A stretch of 64,000 nt of DNA from Isoetes taiwanensis (taxonomy: Eukaryota; Streptophyta; Lycopodiopsida; Isoetales; Isoetaceae). Positions 46,615 through 57,009 of this stretch are shown here, piece after piece. The first letter of the stretch is position 1; each line of letters opens with the position of its first letter. Under the pieces are notes generated by a model, which was not told the DNA's origin, made no database searches, and saw nothing but the letters and a program-made list of their open reading frames with translations. The stretch is taken from the NCBI GenBank assembly GCA_021234155.1, contig JAJEKV010000019.1:1062339-1126338 (forward strand), given 5' to 3'. Position numbers and translations under genes: made by a program.

Positions 46615-47700
46615 CAAGACCCACGGATCTCCTAAAAATAAGGTAGAATATATAATGGCTTCAATATATTTATACTTATTGGGCTTCAAATAGGCGAGCA
46701 CATTTATTACGGCTCAAATCGAGAAATAGCATGACTCTCAAGAACAAAGAACAAATTGTAGATGGTATACATTTAAGAGTAGCTTTTGCGGGATTTTCAA
46801 AGCCTATATTTCCATAGTGAGGTGATGTATACATATGCAAGATCTGGCTCTATAAATCAATTATAAATCATAAAAACGTGTCACCTAATTTGCCATCCAC
46901 TTAGATCATAATTGAATACTTGAGAAAGAATTTGAATAATATCATAAAAGCAATGTGAGAGATATGCATAAACCTCTAGAAACTAAAAACATTTGCTAGA
47001 ATAGCCTATCCATGGAGAGGGCATTATGTAACGGACCAGGTCTCTTTTGTCCAAAAGCTTCGGAAGCATGTACATATCCCCATAGGCGAGAGGATAAGAC
47101 TCAGGTGCTCCATGAACTCGAAGCGATCCTAGTAATTTACCTACGATTCTTCATTGTGGGACTAAATTCGAGCATAAATCCGTCCATGATTTTAGTTTAT
47201 GAGACATAAGTTGCAACTATAAGTGTAGTCTAGAATGAAATCGTCAAGTGGTAGCGAACCATTTTTTTAAGCTTTTTGAGAATCGTCGCCTTTTCCTAGA
47301 GCGATAAATATGTCCAAGCAAAACTATCTACAAAATGGCGGGATCAAATATGCAAGCTTTTCATAATCGTTGCATTTCTGTAACAATAAATACATCAAGC
47401 AAAAATATGCACAATGGCGGGAGAAAATATGCAATCCACATGCAAGTAAAATTCTCAAAGAGCTCTAGAATTTCTTGAGGGAAAAGCAAAATTTGAGTTC
47501 ATGCAATTTCCGACCAAAGATTCATGCTAATTACATAAATGCCTATGACCATTATTTCCTTTTAGGGTTCTCGCATGAAGAACCCCACTTTTAACAATTT
47601 GATGGCAAGGTCTACGAAAATGTATTGGTATTTAGCAAAGGGGAAGATCATATAAAAGTATGTATTGGTGCGAGGTGCCTCGGAAAAAGCATGGCCTCGA
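46615..47700. repeat. Nested inverted pair, right copy
   Basis: Reverse complement of 42555-43640, about 3 kb away. Its right end enters the LINE reverse transcriptase relic, and the same LINE-derived end is present at the outer side of the left copy. Confidence 0.8.
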
Positions 47701-48790
47701 CCATTCTTCTAGCTCATCTATGTAAAGTCCAAAAGCGAGTTGGAGACAATGGGCAACCCTTGGGACACCTATTGTGCTTTGGATCTCTTCATCCAAGTCT
47801 ACCAGAACAACTTTGCTAGCACCTCGGAATAAAAGGTGAGCAATAGCTCCCACGATTGATTGAGGTACTCCAATATGTTCCATTACGGCTCCCAAATCTT
47901 TTTCGATGGGTTTGTATCAAGCGCTTTTTGTAAAGTCTATATAAGCTAAAATAAAGCCGCACAGGACCTTTAGCTTTCTCAATTAGCACTCTCGGGGTGA
48001 GTGCATGATCAAGAAAGTACAATGGTGTTTTCTAAAGCTGCTTGGCATATGGCCCTTTACCATTCTCATCGCCCAAGAGCTTAGTGTTCTCTCCGGCACA
48101 CTTCCCAACAACTTTGAGAACATACTACCTATCGAGGAATTGTCACGTAATTGCGCACATTATTCTTATCTCAGCTTTATGGATCGACAAGACTTTATTC
48201 TCTTTCCAATCCGTGGCAGCCCTTGCACTGCTTGGCTTGGTTTACTAACCCAATGATAATCTCAAGCGGTTTATCCCACTCCACTTTAGCAATTCTATGC
48301 TCAAACCTTTCAAATCATGCATGCCTTACCATTGGACATAGCTTCAAGTGTGTTTTGTATATCACTCATTATGAACATATTTTCATATGCGACCTCGGTT
48401 GCATGGTTTCAACATTAGGTACCTCATATATCTCTCGACCATATGTAAAAATGCCGATGTATCCAAGTTTGTGTGTCTTTGGCTTACTTGATACTTTCTT
48501 CGAATTTTTTAGGATGCTTTCGCCAAAACCACTTTGCCTAAAATTCACGCCCATTTGGAAGTAACTTCTTTTCTTCTCGCTTAAAAAGGTTTTATACCAC
48601 CTTGGCTTGCGCAAACAACCGTGCACTGACTTAGCTCACGGCCAAATGACACTCCATTTCCCACCAACCATTTTGACTTGGCTTTCTTTTTGGCGTGCAT
48701 CCAAATGTACTCATGGCTGCTGTATGTAACAAATTTGAGAAATGAGCTGCATCTTCTTCTACATTCCCTGACCAAGTAACATCTGTTTAA
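47630..48790 (-). mobile_element. LINE reverse transcriptase relic
   Basis: Minus-strand frames cover the N-terminal half of a non-LTR reverse transcriptase: SIELLKWSGIN near 48280, a decayed C-N-Y-R-x-I-S region near 48150, KHHCTFLIMHS near 48030, the YIDFTKAL-like motif near 47950 (first catalytic Asp), then MEHIGVPQSIVGAIAHLL and FGLYIDELEEW at 47880-47710. The expected GVPQGCPLSPTLFG stands as GVPRVAHCLQLAFG because of shifts. The YADD part is missing. It shares the L-Y-I-D-E-L-E-E-W layout with the relic at 1.5-3.3 kb, so both may belong to related lineages. Confidence 0.75.
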
Positions 48791-48847
48791 AGCCCCGTAG
48801 AACTAAGAAATGAATTGAATTGATTAATTTTAACATCCATAGAGCAT

Positions 48848-48950
48848 GTTTATGTATTAGGTAATTCATGTGTGGGGGCTCTTTCGCCCATAAAATTCTC
48901 GGGCGCCATCAAACTTCGGTGATTGCACTTTCATGGCCGAGACCTTTAAA
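48848..48950 (+). mobile_element. Hairpin MITE, half copy
   Basis: Left half of the element described at 50029: TATTAGGTAATTCATGTGTG, GGGG, TTTCGCCCATAAAATT and part of the GC-rich centre. It joins module X sequence on its left. Confidence 0.6.
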
Positions 48951-49150
48951 TGGCAACACATAATTTGGCATCATCTATGGTCTTCACAATTGGAGAAACC
49001 TTGGGATAAGGGAGAATAAACTTCCATTTGTTGCTTACACTTATATGCATAATCAATAAAAAATGAAGTTGGCATCCATCTTGATGTCCTTAATATAAGT
49101 TTACTTATAGAACTAAAAATGAATTGAATTGATTTAGTTTTAACGTCCAT
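48915..49150 (-). repeat. Repeat module X, partial inverted copy between MITE copies
   Basis: Matches module X in reverse: GACCTTTAAATGGCAACACA, TTGCTTACACTTATATGCAT, ATGAAGTTGGCATCC. Confidence 0.75.
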
Positions 49151-49164
49151 AAAAGCATGTTTAT

Positions 49165-49345
49165 GTATTAGGTAATTCATGTGTGGGGGCCTTTCGCCCC
49201 ATAAAATTTGAAGTGACCTGCCCGGGGTGAGGGGCACCTGGCGGAGGAGCGAGTGCACCGCCAAGTCTGATAAGCGCCGCCGAAATTTTATGGGGCGTAA
49301 AAATTACAATACGAATTACCTTTATAATGAAACGTTTCTTTCATA
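49165..49345. mobile_element. Hairpin MITE, second copy
   Basis: TATTAGGTAATTCATGTGTG near the left, GCGCCGCCGAAATTTTATGG and GAATTACC...AATGAAACGTTTCTTTCA on the right. The termini are diverged from each other more than in the 50029 copy. Confidence 0.6.
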
Positions 49346-49412
49346 TTACACTCAATATCGGCTATGGTTGCAGCTAGGATATGGCTATGGCTAGTGCTTC
49401 ATTCTTTGGCAA

Positions 49413-49691
49413 CTATTGTTTGTATTTTTGATCTATGCATGATTTTGTTATGCGGATCAAAGTGGAGTTTCTTTTGATGCCATACGCAGAAATAGGCATT
49501 TTGCTTCTCATACATTCTTCTTTGCTTAAATCTTCAAAAGCCTTTTTGATCTTTTGAAAGTCAGAAGGCCCCTTTGTAGATGCGGTGTTTACGTGGATTA
49601 TTTGCCCTTTTAGAACAAATTTATGCATCGGTGGGTCCATAAATCTTGATTTCTTGAATCGGCAAGACCATGAGCTTCTCTTGAAGATCAC
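49413..49691 (-). pseudogene. Possible J-domain (DnaJ-like) fragment
   Basis: A 92-residue minus frame contains DFQKIKKAFEDLSKEECMRS followed by ISAYGI. F-x-x-I-x-x-A-[FY]-x-x-L-S-x-x-E...YG is the pattern of helices III-IV of the J domain, the part of Hsp40 co-chaperones that follows the HPD loop. The HPD motif itself is not seen; upstream reads KGQIIHVNTASTKGPS. It may be a fragment of a gene captured between two MITE copies, or a chance match. Confidence 0.22.
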
Positions 49692-50028
49692 GAGGGCTTT
49701 AAATTTATATCAAAGAGGCGGCGGAGGGAACTCTAAAAGATTAGGATCATTGCGAAAGAATGGGCGGGATGCTCCTTCATTTGCAAGATTGAGAACCTTT
49801 TAGCTTTAAAATCTTGAGAAATAAAACTTTTGAGCGAATTAGACTAAAATCTTCTAATCTTACGAGTACGAAGATCTAAAATCGGCGTAAAATCGGCTCC
49901 GTTGGAGCAGTCGCGGCCCGATGCTTCAAAAAATCGGTCGAGAAACAAAGCGAGGGGGGCTAAGCGGCGCCGGTCCACTAATTCTGGAAGGAATTACGTG
50001 GTATAAAAGTGGTAGATTTTGACGGTAA

Positions 50029-50226
50029 TATGAAGCAAACGTTCATTACGTATTAGGTAATTCATGTGTGGCAGCCGTTTACGCCCCATAACATTTGAGG
50101 CGGCCCTGCCAGACGAGGCGGGACACGAGTGCACCGCCGAGTCTGGTGGCGCCGTCGAGAATTTTATGGGGCGTAAAGGGCCCCCACACATGAATTACCT
50201 AACGTAATGAACGTTTGGTTCATATA
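50029..50226. mobile_element. Hairpin MITE with 65-bp inverted ends
   Basis: ATATGAAGCAAACGTTCATT at the left and its near-complement (AATGAACGTTTGGTTCATAT) at the right continue into GTAATTCATGTGTGG / CCCACACATGAATTAC and CGCCCCATAA / TTATGGGGCG. About two-thirds of the 198 bp can pair, around a GC-rich centre (CACCGCCGAGTCTGGTGGCG). It has no coding capacity. The superfamily is unassigned; no target-site duplication was separated from the inverted ends. Confidence 0.75.
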
Positions 50227-50740
50227 AGAGCTATGAATGACGTGGTTGTCACCACAATAAAATTCTGCTCTATTTCCTTTATTAGGATTCCTAGTTTGAT
50301 TGGTGTTAAATTGATGGATCATTTACCTTGTTGAAAGTTGATAAATGGCTGTAGAGGCCATCCTGGACAATACTAGATGCTCGCACTTCTCTCTTTTGTT
50401 TAGAAAGATGTTGTAGCATGGAATGTATTGATATCAACAAACCTAGAAAATCACAATATAGGTGAAAATATTTCTAAGCATATGGGAAACAAATATATCT
50501 TCCACCATGTTTAAAGTCTAAAATGTCAATCTTTGCGCAAGGACTTATTTATTTTGCATGAACTTGACTTTTAAGATTGCAGAATGTGAAATATAATTAG
50601 CTTAGGTGCTTATTGCTTAAGGGCAAGGATCAAATAGATATTGGACACAACCCTTGTTGCATAAATCGTTACGACAAGCATAGCCCTTAAAAAGGTTATT
50701 ACATAAAACATAAACATAGATTGCAATTGGATGTAATGAA
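50220..50740 (+). repeat. Direct copy of 40420-40960
   Basis: Starts at GCTATGAATGACGTGGTTGT and continues through ATGGATCATTTACCTTGTTG and the Helitron-free start of module X. Same orientation as the left arm, so it is a third copy outside the inverted pair. Its left edge is the MITE terminus. Confidence 0.8.
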
Positions 50741-50744
50741 CGTT

Positions 50745-51660
50745 AAGCTTCAATTAAGTTTGCTTCATATTAATTGGACTTTTCGTGTAACGGACTATGT
50801 CGGCGGCATGGATGGCATTTGCCGCCCGTAGAGATCTTAGCCGGTGCCGCCCGGTAGAAAGGCGGCGAATGGCGGCGCAGACGCGAGGTGCGAGTGTGCC
50901 GAAGCTGAGTGGTATGATAGAAGACCCCGCGAGAATGAATGGAATAATCCATCGATTACGAGACGTAAAAACATGGAGGCTAAAATTTTCACCCAAACTC
51001 CTCTGCGTGATCGAATAATCAGAATAAATAGATCACAAACAAGGCTTAATCGCTTAAAGAAATGCATTTTTAAGAATCTAAGCACAATGAGAGCTTCCTT
51101 TAAAGAAGACAACGAGGAATGAGAGCTTCCTTTATGACAAAGGATTTGAAAAGTAAAAGAGAGCAAGCTTTTCTATATGGACCAAACTTCTGATTCGGGG
51201 CGGCAACAAACAACAAGCGTTGTTGAGAATCTTATTGCCGCACTACTGCTTACTGCGCTGTCTGGCTTTGCATTGTGTTAGAAGGGACTCTCCATTTTCT
51301 AGTACGAATCGTGACCATTAGCTCTTTGTTAAAAGACCGGCTTATGCGCGGAGGAAGCAAAACCATAAAACAAACCCACGGCTCACATGATTCATGTAAA
51401 CAGCGGCAAGATTGGTAGCGGTGATCTTTGAGAATAGGCACACTTGCATGTCGGATGGGCGAATAGGGCTCGCGCATGTCGGATGGGGGCCGATTTACGC
51501 GCACAAGAAACACAGCGCTCAAGCGGAAAACACGGGCGTATGATTTTTGGGCACAAACGAGGGGAAGCGACACACAACAATAGGGATAGCGGCGCGGCTC
51601 CCCAATATTTCGCCAAAATTATGCGTTATAATTTTGACGTAATAATGATTTAATTTTAGC
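50745..51660. other. GC-richer stretch of unknown origin
   Basis: Frames on both strands (for example 50837-51166 minus, 50844-51122 plus) overlap and none has a known motif. GCGCATGTCGGATGGG-like words repeat at 51445-51490. Inverted AT-rich words at 51600-51670 (TTATGCGTTATAATTTTGAC, GTAATAATG) may be another element end. Confidence 0.35.
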
Positions 51661-51689
51661 CTCCTATTTATTACGTCTTACAAAGTAAT

Positions 51690-52280
51690 GCTAAATTAAA
51701 ATTTTTGTTTATGCATATGCTTTTGGATTAATATGAATACATTATGCATGATTATTTAGGATGGAATTAGGAACATATAGGGGGAAACTGTTACACTAAC
51801 AAAAATTTCAACTACGAACAACTTTGTCATCTTTGCTAATCGCTCTACAAATAAAATCAATCGGGCTTGGCTCTGCACTCTCATGCTATAATAGATAGTG
51901 TTCTATAAAAGAAGCCAGTGATTTGGTCATTCCTGTGTCACAATACATGAATGGTAGAACATGCACCAATTCATTAAGCAGGCTTAGTAAATTACTAGTC
52001 TACGAACACCAACATTTACGCTTTACCTTTTTTGATATTGCACCTTGACTGTTCTTTGCCTTACGGTAACTATTTTGGTGCTAGATAACGATGTGCTTCC
52101 ACATTTCTATTGAAAAGCTACGCTTTCTATCAATATCTTTGACAAATGTCAAAATCTACATTCTTTGACCGCGTCTACAAGGTTTTATGTTGTTTCATAT
52201 TTAAAACAATGATCTTGAGTGAACATTTTCGTGCAAATATACAAGTAAGCCTTGCAGTTCCCACAACAATCTCAAATCAT
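51690..52280 (-). repeat. Displaced inverted copy of 38465-39065
   Basis: Reverse complement of the left arm segment missing from the right arm at 54640. It overlaps (at 52110-52280) a part that is also present at 54655-54825, so this piece was copied separately. It is then joined to a tail of repeat R at 52285. Confidence 0.8.
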
Positions 52281-52284
52281 TGTG

Positions 52285-52430
52285 TCGAGGCGTTGAACCT
52301 GTGACCTTGGGTATGGCAGTTTTGGGGATGAAGGTGTGAGGGGTGAGTATTTCTTCTTTCTAAACAATTAAATTGCTAGTTTGAGATTATATTTTATTTT
52401 AATAACGAGCCAAAAAAATGTTTACTTTGT
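52285..52430 (+). repeat. Repeat R, 3' tail fragment
   Basis: GTTGAACCTGTGACCTTGGG through ATTTTAATAACGAGCC and AAAAAAA, then TTTACTTTGTGTAATGC of module X. The junction with module X is the same as on the left arm (41250/41655). Confidence 0.8.
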
Positions 52431-53060
52431 GTAATGCTATGTTCAATAATATGTATCAACTATTTTGGATAGAATAGACAGGGACAAGGCACAAACTCAA
52501 TCGAAGTAATGCGTTGAGATAAAAGAATTGTTACAAACATAATTTAATTCTAGACCTTTAAATGGCAACACATAATTTGGCATATAATGGTCTTCACAAT
52601 TGAAGAAACGTTGGGATAAGGGAGAATGAACTTCATTTGTTGCTTACACTTATATGCATCCGTCTTAATGTCCTTTGTATCATAAGTTTACTTATAGAAC
52701 TCAAAATTATAGAACTAAAAAATGAATTGAATTGATTTAATTTTAACGTCCTTAGAGACCGAGACCATGTTTATGTCCAGTTGCAATCTATGTTTATGTC
52801 CTATGTGATAACCTTCTTAATAGTCATAATTTCCATTATAGTTTTGTGCTTGTAACGATTTATGCAACAAGGGTTGCGTCAATATCTATTTGATCCTTGC
52901 TTAAGCAATAAGCACCTAAGCTAATTATATTTCACATTCGGCAATCTTAAAAGTCAAGTTCATTCGAAATAAATACGTTCTTGTGCAAAGATTGACATTT
53001 TCAATTTAAACATGGTGGAAGATGTACTTGTTTCCCATATGCACCTATATTGTGATTTTC
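52430..53060 (-). repeat. Repeat module X, right-arm inverted copy
   Basis: Reverse complement of 40690-41250, with extra short segments near 52680-52740 and 52745-52830. Confidence 0.8.
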
Positions 53061-56000
53061 TAGGTTTGTTGATATCAATACATCCATGCTGCAACACCTT
53101 TCTAAACAAAAGAGAGAAGTGTGAGCGTGTCTAGTATTGTCCAAGATGGCCTTCCGCAAATGTTTATGAAGAATCACAATCGCGCTACAGCCATTTATGA
53201 ACTTTCAACAAGGTAAATGATCCATCAATTTAACACCAATCAAACTAGGAGTCCTAATAAAGGAAATAGAGCAGAATTTTATTGTGGTGACAATCATGTC
53301 ATTCATAGCTCTGCTACATTCTCTAATAGTTTATAACCCAAGTTATGTTGCTTATTGCCTGGAAGACTTCTTCTTGGTACCTTCCTCTAATAGTACTATA
53401 ATCTAAGTTATGAGGCTTATTTTCTGGAAGACTCCTCCTTGATCTTCTACTTGCCTCAAATATGAACTGAACATTTACCTCCTTAGGTTAGCAAACAAAG
53501 GAGAACAATCTGACCCAGAATTCTGAAAATTATGCAACAAATATATTGCGCCGTAACATGCATTCATTAAAAGAATGCAAATTTTGAAAACATCAAAAAT
53601 CATTAATCACTATAGGAAGTTCCACTATGCTAGCACCATATAACAACTTAGCATCAGTCTGTTCAGCAGCCAAATGACTGTTCCATATAATTTCTTTGCA
53701 CAGAATTGGAACTTTCTTGCTGGATCCTTGTTATATCGTCTGCCTCTAGCATCTAGCATCTAGATAAAAGTTATCATGATGTTTTAGGCATTTTAGGTTG
53801 CATACTGCAGATAAAATGGCTTATCTGCTTTTTCCGTGCCTATTCTTGCTCATGTATTCTAGCTAGATATGTTTTTTAGGCAATATAAGACAAATAACCT
53901 TCAACATATGCACATATTCAGCCTATTAATGAAAATCATTTGCATTATGAAAACTGTATAGGAAAGTGTACCTGAGAGCTACTGCGCAGCTAAAACTACT
54001 TGTGTTCACCTGCTTAACCCTTGACAGATTTCTATTAATATACCTCCACAACAATGGCAAAACTTCCACCTGGTTTATCCTTGCGCAAAAGATATAATTG
54101 ACATTCCTGTGACGTTCTTGCTCTAAGGAGTAAAGCACAAGACCTGAAACCGAAAATTCTCACAGAGATTATTATCCTAAGATAATGCATATTCAAGTTT
54201 TGCTAAAACTGAAACACTGCTAGGACATGTGGAAGTTGAGCCCGCGTGTTATTGCAAGCATATCGCATGGTCTCAGATGTGCCAATATTGTCCATACATT
54301 TCTGACATATCAGGCTCCATTATGCAACATATCAACAACAAGTTTCTGCAAGATAAGTAAAGCAACAAAACAGTAAAAGCAATGAGAATGGCATACCTTC
54401 TAGTTAGTTAATCGCCAAGTCCCCATACATTGACATCATGAGCAGCACTGTTACCAACCTGCTCATCCATTAGTTCAGACGATTGCAGATCAGAAACCTA
54501 AAACACAAATTGAGTACTTGGATCAACGGTGTGTTACAGAAATTGAAATCCTAGTAACTTAATGCAAGCATCTTCTTAAGCAACTTTTATGACATATGCC
54601 TGCACAGTAAAACAGAGTCAGGCCGAGAAATCTGGGACAAAAGAGCATGCATGCTTTCTATCAATATGCTGACAAATGTCAAAATCTACATTCTTTAACC
54701 ACGTCTACAAGAGTTTTATGTTGTTTCATATTTAAAACAATGATCTTGACTGAACATTTTCATGCAAATATGCAAGTCACCTTGCAGTTCCCACAACAAT
54801 CTCAAATCTGTGTGTCCAATTTAAAGGAGGTTTGTTCCCGACAGCCATACTGTTTGTCATTTACTCATAAACAAGAAGGCTCATCTTGGCACTGGTTCAT
54901 AATCCTAATAAACTCACCAGATCTTGGCGTTGGCTTCTTTCTAATAGTATTGAAATCCCTGTGTAGAATTGCTTACGATGGTGCTCCGATTTCTAATTTC
55001 TCCACTGCAACTTGTATACCTTCTAGAAAGGTTAAAAACCTCCAGCACCAAAAGATTGTGAGAAGTTATATTTAATCACTTGCTATGCTTCATAGAAATC
55101 TACGTAACAGAAGGATTTATAGCAAATTTGCATTAAGGCTTGCTAAAACTGCTCCGGCAATGATATTTCTATTCATGGAAGAAGTATTTGAACCTAAAGT
55201 AGCCGTAACCTTCTATTTTTTTAACTGCATATTGTAGCTACTACCAGCTGGCTTGCATCCCTTGTACAAAATACCATTGCTAGCACATCCTGCACATTGA
55301 CCATTTTTGCACACACCATAATCATAATTTCCATGCAAAGAATGTGAGTTATCACCAAATAAAATATACAGCTCGATCTGGCATGTATACTGGAGTTCCC
55401 CATGAGGAAAAAGGCTTCAGAAAAGTGGCATAAGATTGAGCCTTGGCTAGGTCAATTCTTGAATCAGATGCACGAATATTTCCAAAGTATTCATCTCCAA
55501 AGTGTTTTACTTTGCAAGGAAGAAAATTATCAAGTTTGAATTCCACGGTCAGGTTAGGTTTTTGTTGTCTTCAAAGTGTGAGGTCATCGAAGCTTTGCCA
55601 TGGCGCAACCCACTTTATACCGATCGAGGAGGCCCACTTTGTCGGAAAGGTTGAACTGTTCCATGATTTGCTGAATGCGGTGCCAGCATTAACAAGCAGC
55701 GCAGATCTATCTGCATGCAAGCTTACAAGGTGAGAGAACTAGGAATACGAAAGTTTTAGTGCTTGGTTATGGTCATCTTGGAGATGGAAATTTGCAGCTT
55801 TATCTCTCTGGCATGTCTGTCACCAGGGGAGACACCTTCTTATCAAAATCACAGGATAAATGACACCAGAAATATTTACATGTCACTGGCATTAGGTGCA
55901 CTTGCAGAATATGATGAACATGGTGAAGCCCACTTATAGAAGCTTGCATATATATCGAAATGCATGAACATGATGGAGCTCACATATAGAAGCTTGCAAC

Positions 56001-56500
56001 ATATCGAAATAATAAACAGATATGCTTAGGAATAGATACCGCATTTCTAAAAGATATATTTCTATATGCCATCACAAAAATAGGTGCAAGAAATAGCCAA
56101 TTGGAAACTTGACATTGTTCATGCTCATGCATCCAATTGATCATTCTGCAACAAAGTAGTGAATCCGAAAGAAAATGTCCAAAAATCATCACCAATTTTG
56201 CTTTTAAGCAAGCGCTATGTGTTCTGCCCTTCATTCTGATGCCTGTCCCGGAAGCCATGCATCTGATCTGTCGAACTGCTCTGATCTGCCTGTACCGTAG
56301 TTAAACTCCACAGGAGGTAACGGTGAGAAAGGAGCTTTAGCAATTTAGTGTATTCGATCTAATAGCAGGTCAGAAAAAGGCAGTATTGCCTGCATTCGAT
56401 CTAATAGCAGGTTAAAAAACTCAAAATCGTGGTTAAAAAAAGGTTTTCATTACCCAAAAGGTAAAGGTTTTCATTAGCAAAAAGGTATGTTCTAACCTGA
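53060..56500. repeat. Core of right arm of the large inverted duplication
   Basis: Reverse complement of 36660-40690, with the 38650-39120 segment missing at about 54640. Matching frames with the left arm: 54647-55075 (plus) corresponds to 38215-38615 (minus), and 55443-55733 to 37542-37754. Divergence is low near 55.2-56.5 kb and higher further out. Confidence 0.8.
55757..55861 (+). pseudogene. D-2-hydroxyglutarate dehydrogenase-like fragment, right arm
   Basis: Reads VLGYGHLGDGNLQLYLSGMS followed by VTRGDTFLSKSQDK and a stop. The same His-to-Gln change as in the left arm shows that it predates the inversion-duplication. The upstream frame ending LTSSADLSACKLTR (55733), followed by an AAGGTGAG donor-like string, could be the preceding exon. 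Confidence 0.45.
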
Positions 56501-56505
56501 TATAT

Positions 56506-57009
56506 ATGTGTAGCCAAGAAAATGAGCGCATCAGAAGCGAAAAGATGAAGGAAATGTTATGCAGCAGGAAGCGGTCGACGACGGGAGCGATGGAGGAATT
56601 TTCGGAAGCATTTCAAATGCTTGAAGTTTGGGTGAAATTTAACGGAGAAAGATCTCTGTTGGGAAAGGTAGCAGTCCGATTTGATGAAGAAGAGCAGGGC
56701 CGAGTATCTAAGAAGCCCAGGGCATTGGATTCTCAGGAAAACGCTAAAACTGTGGATTCCGTTCCAAAAGCTATGGTAGCAGCCCAAAATTCAGCTGTAA
56801 AATCCAGCAGCAAAAACATTTTGCCCAAAATTCAGCCCAAAAATTCAGCTGCAGCTGTAAAAACATTTTGCCAACAAAAATTAGCTGCTCCATCCCTTCA
56901 GAAAATGGATATGGCCAAGACGCCTGCTCCTAAAAGGCTCACTTCTTCAGCCCATAGAAGGGTGAGGCCGTTGCCATCCATAACAGGGTACTGGAAAGCC
57001 AGTCCATAA
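56506..57009 (+). CDS. Unrecognised 167-residue protein, right-arm copy
   Basis: Same protein as at 36155-36652 with two extra Ala in the segment around NSAAAVKTFCQQK, caused by a duplicated GCAGCT. Both copies keep start, stop and all other residues I compared. Basic, Lys/Pro/Ser-rich C-terminal half; charged N-terminal half; no known domain. The start ATG is preceded by ATATATGTGTAGCCAAG-type AT-rich DNA in both arms, without a recognisable promoter. Neighbours are module X (3') and the arm core (5'). Confidence 0.45.
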   Translation: MCSQENERIRSEKMKEMLCSRKRSTTGAMEEFSEAFQMLEVWVKFNGERSLLGKVAVRFDEEEQGRVSKKPRALDSQENAKTVDSVPKAMVAAQNSAVKSSSKNILPKIQPKNSAAAVKTFCQQKLAAPSLQKMDMAKTPAPKRLTSSAHRRVRPLPSITGYWKASP

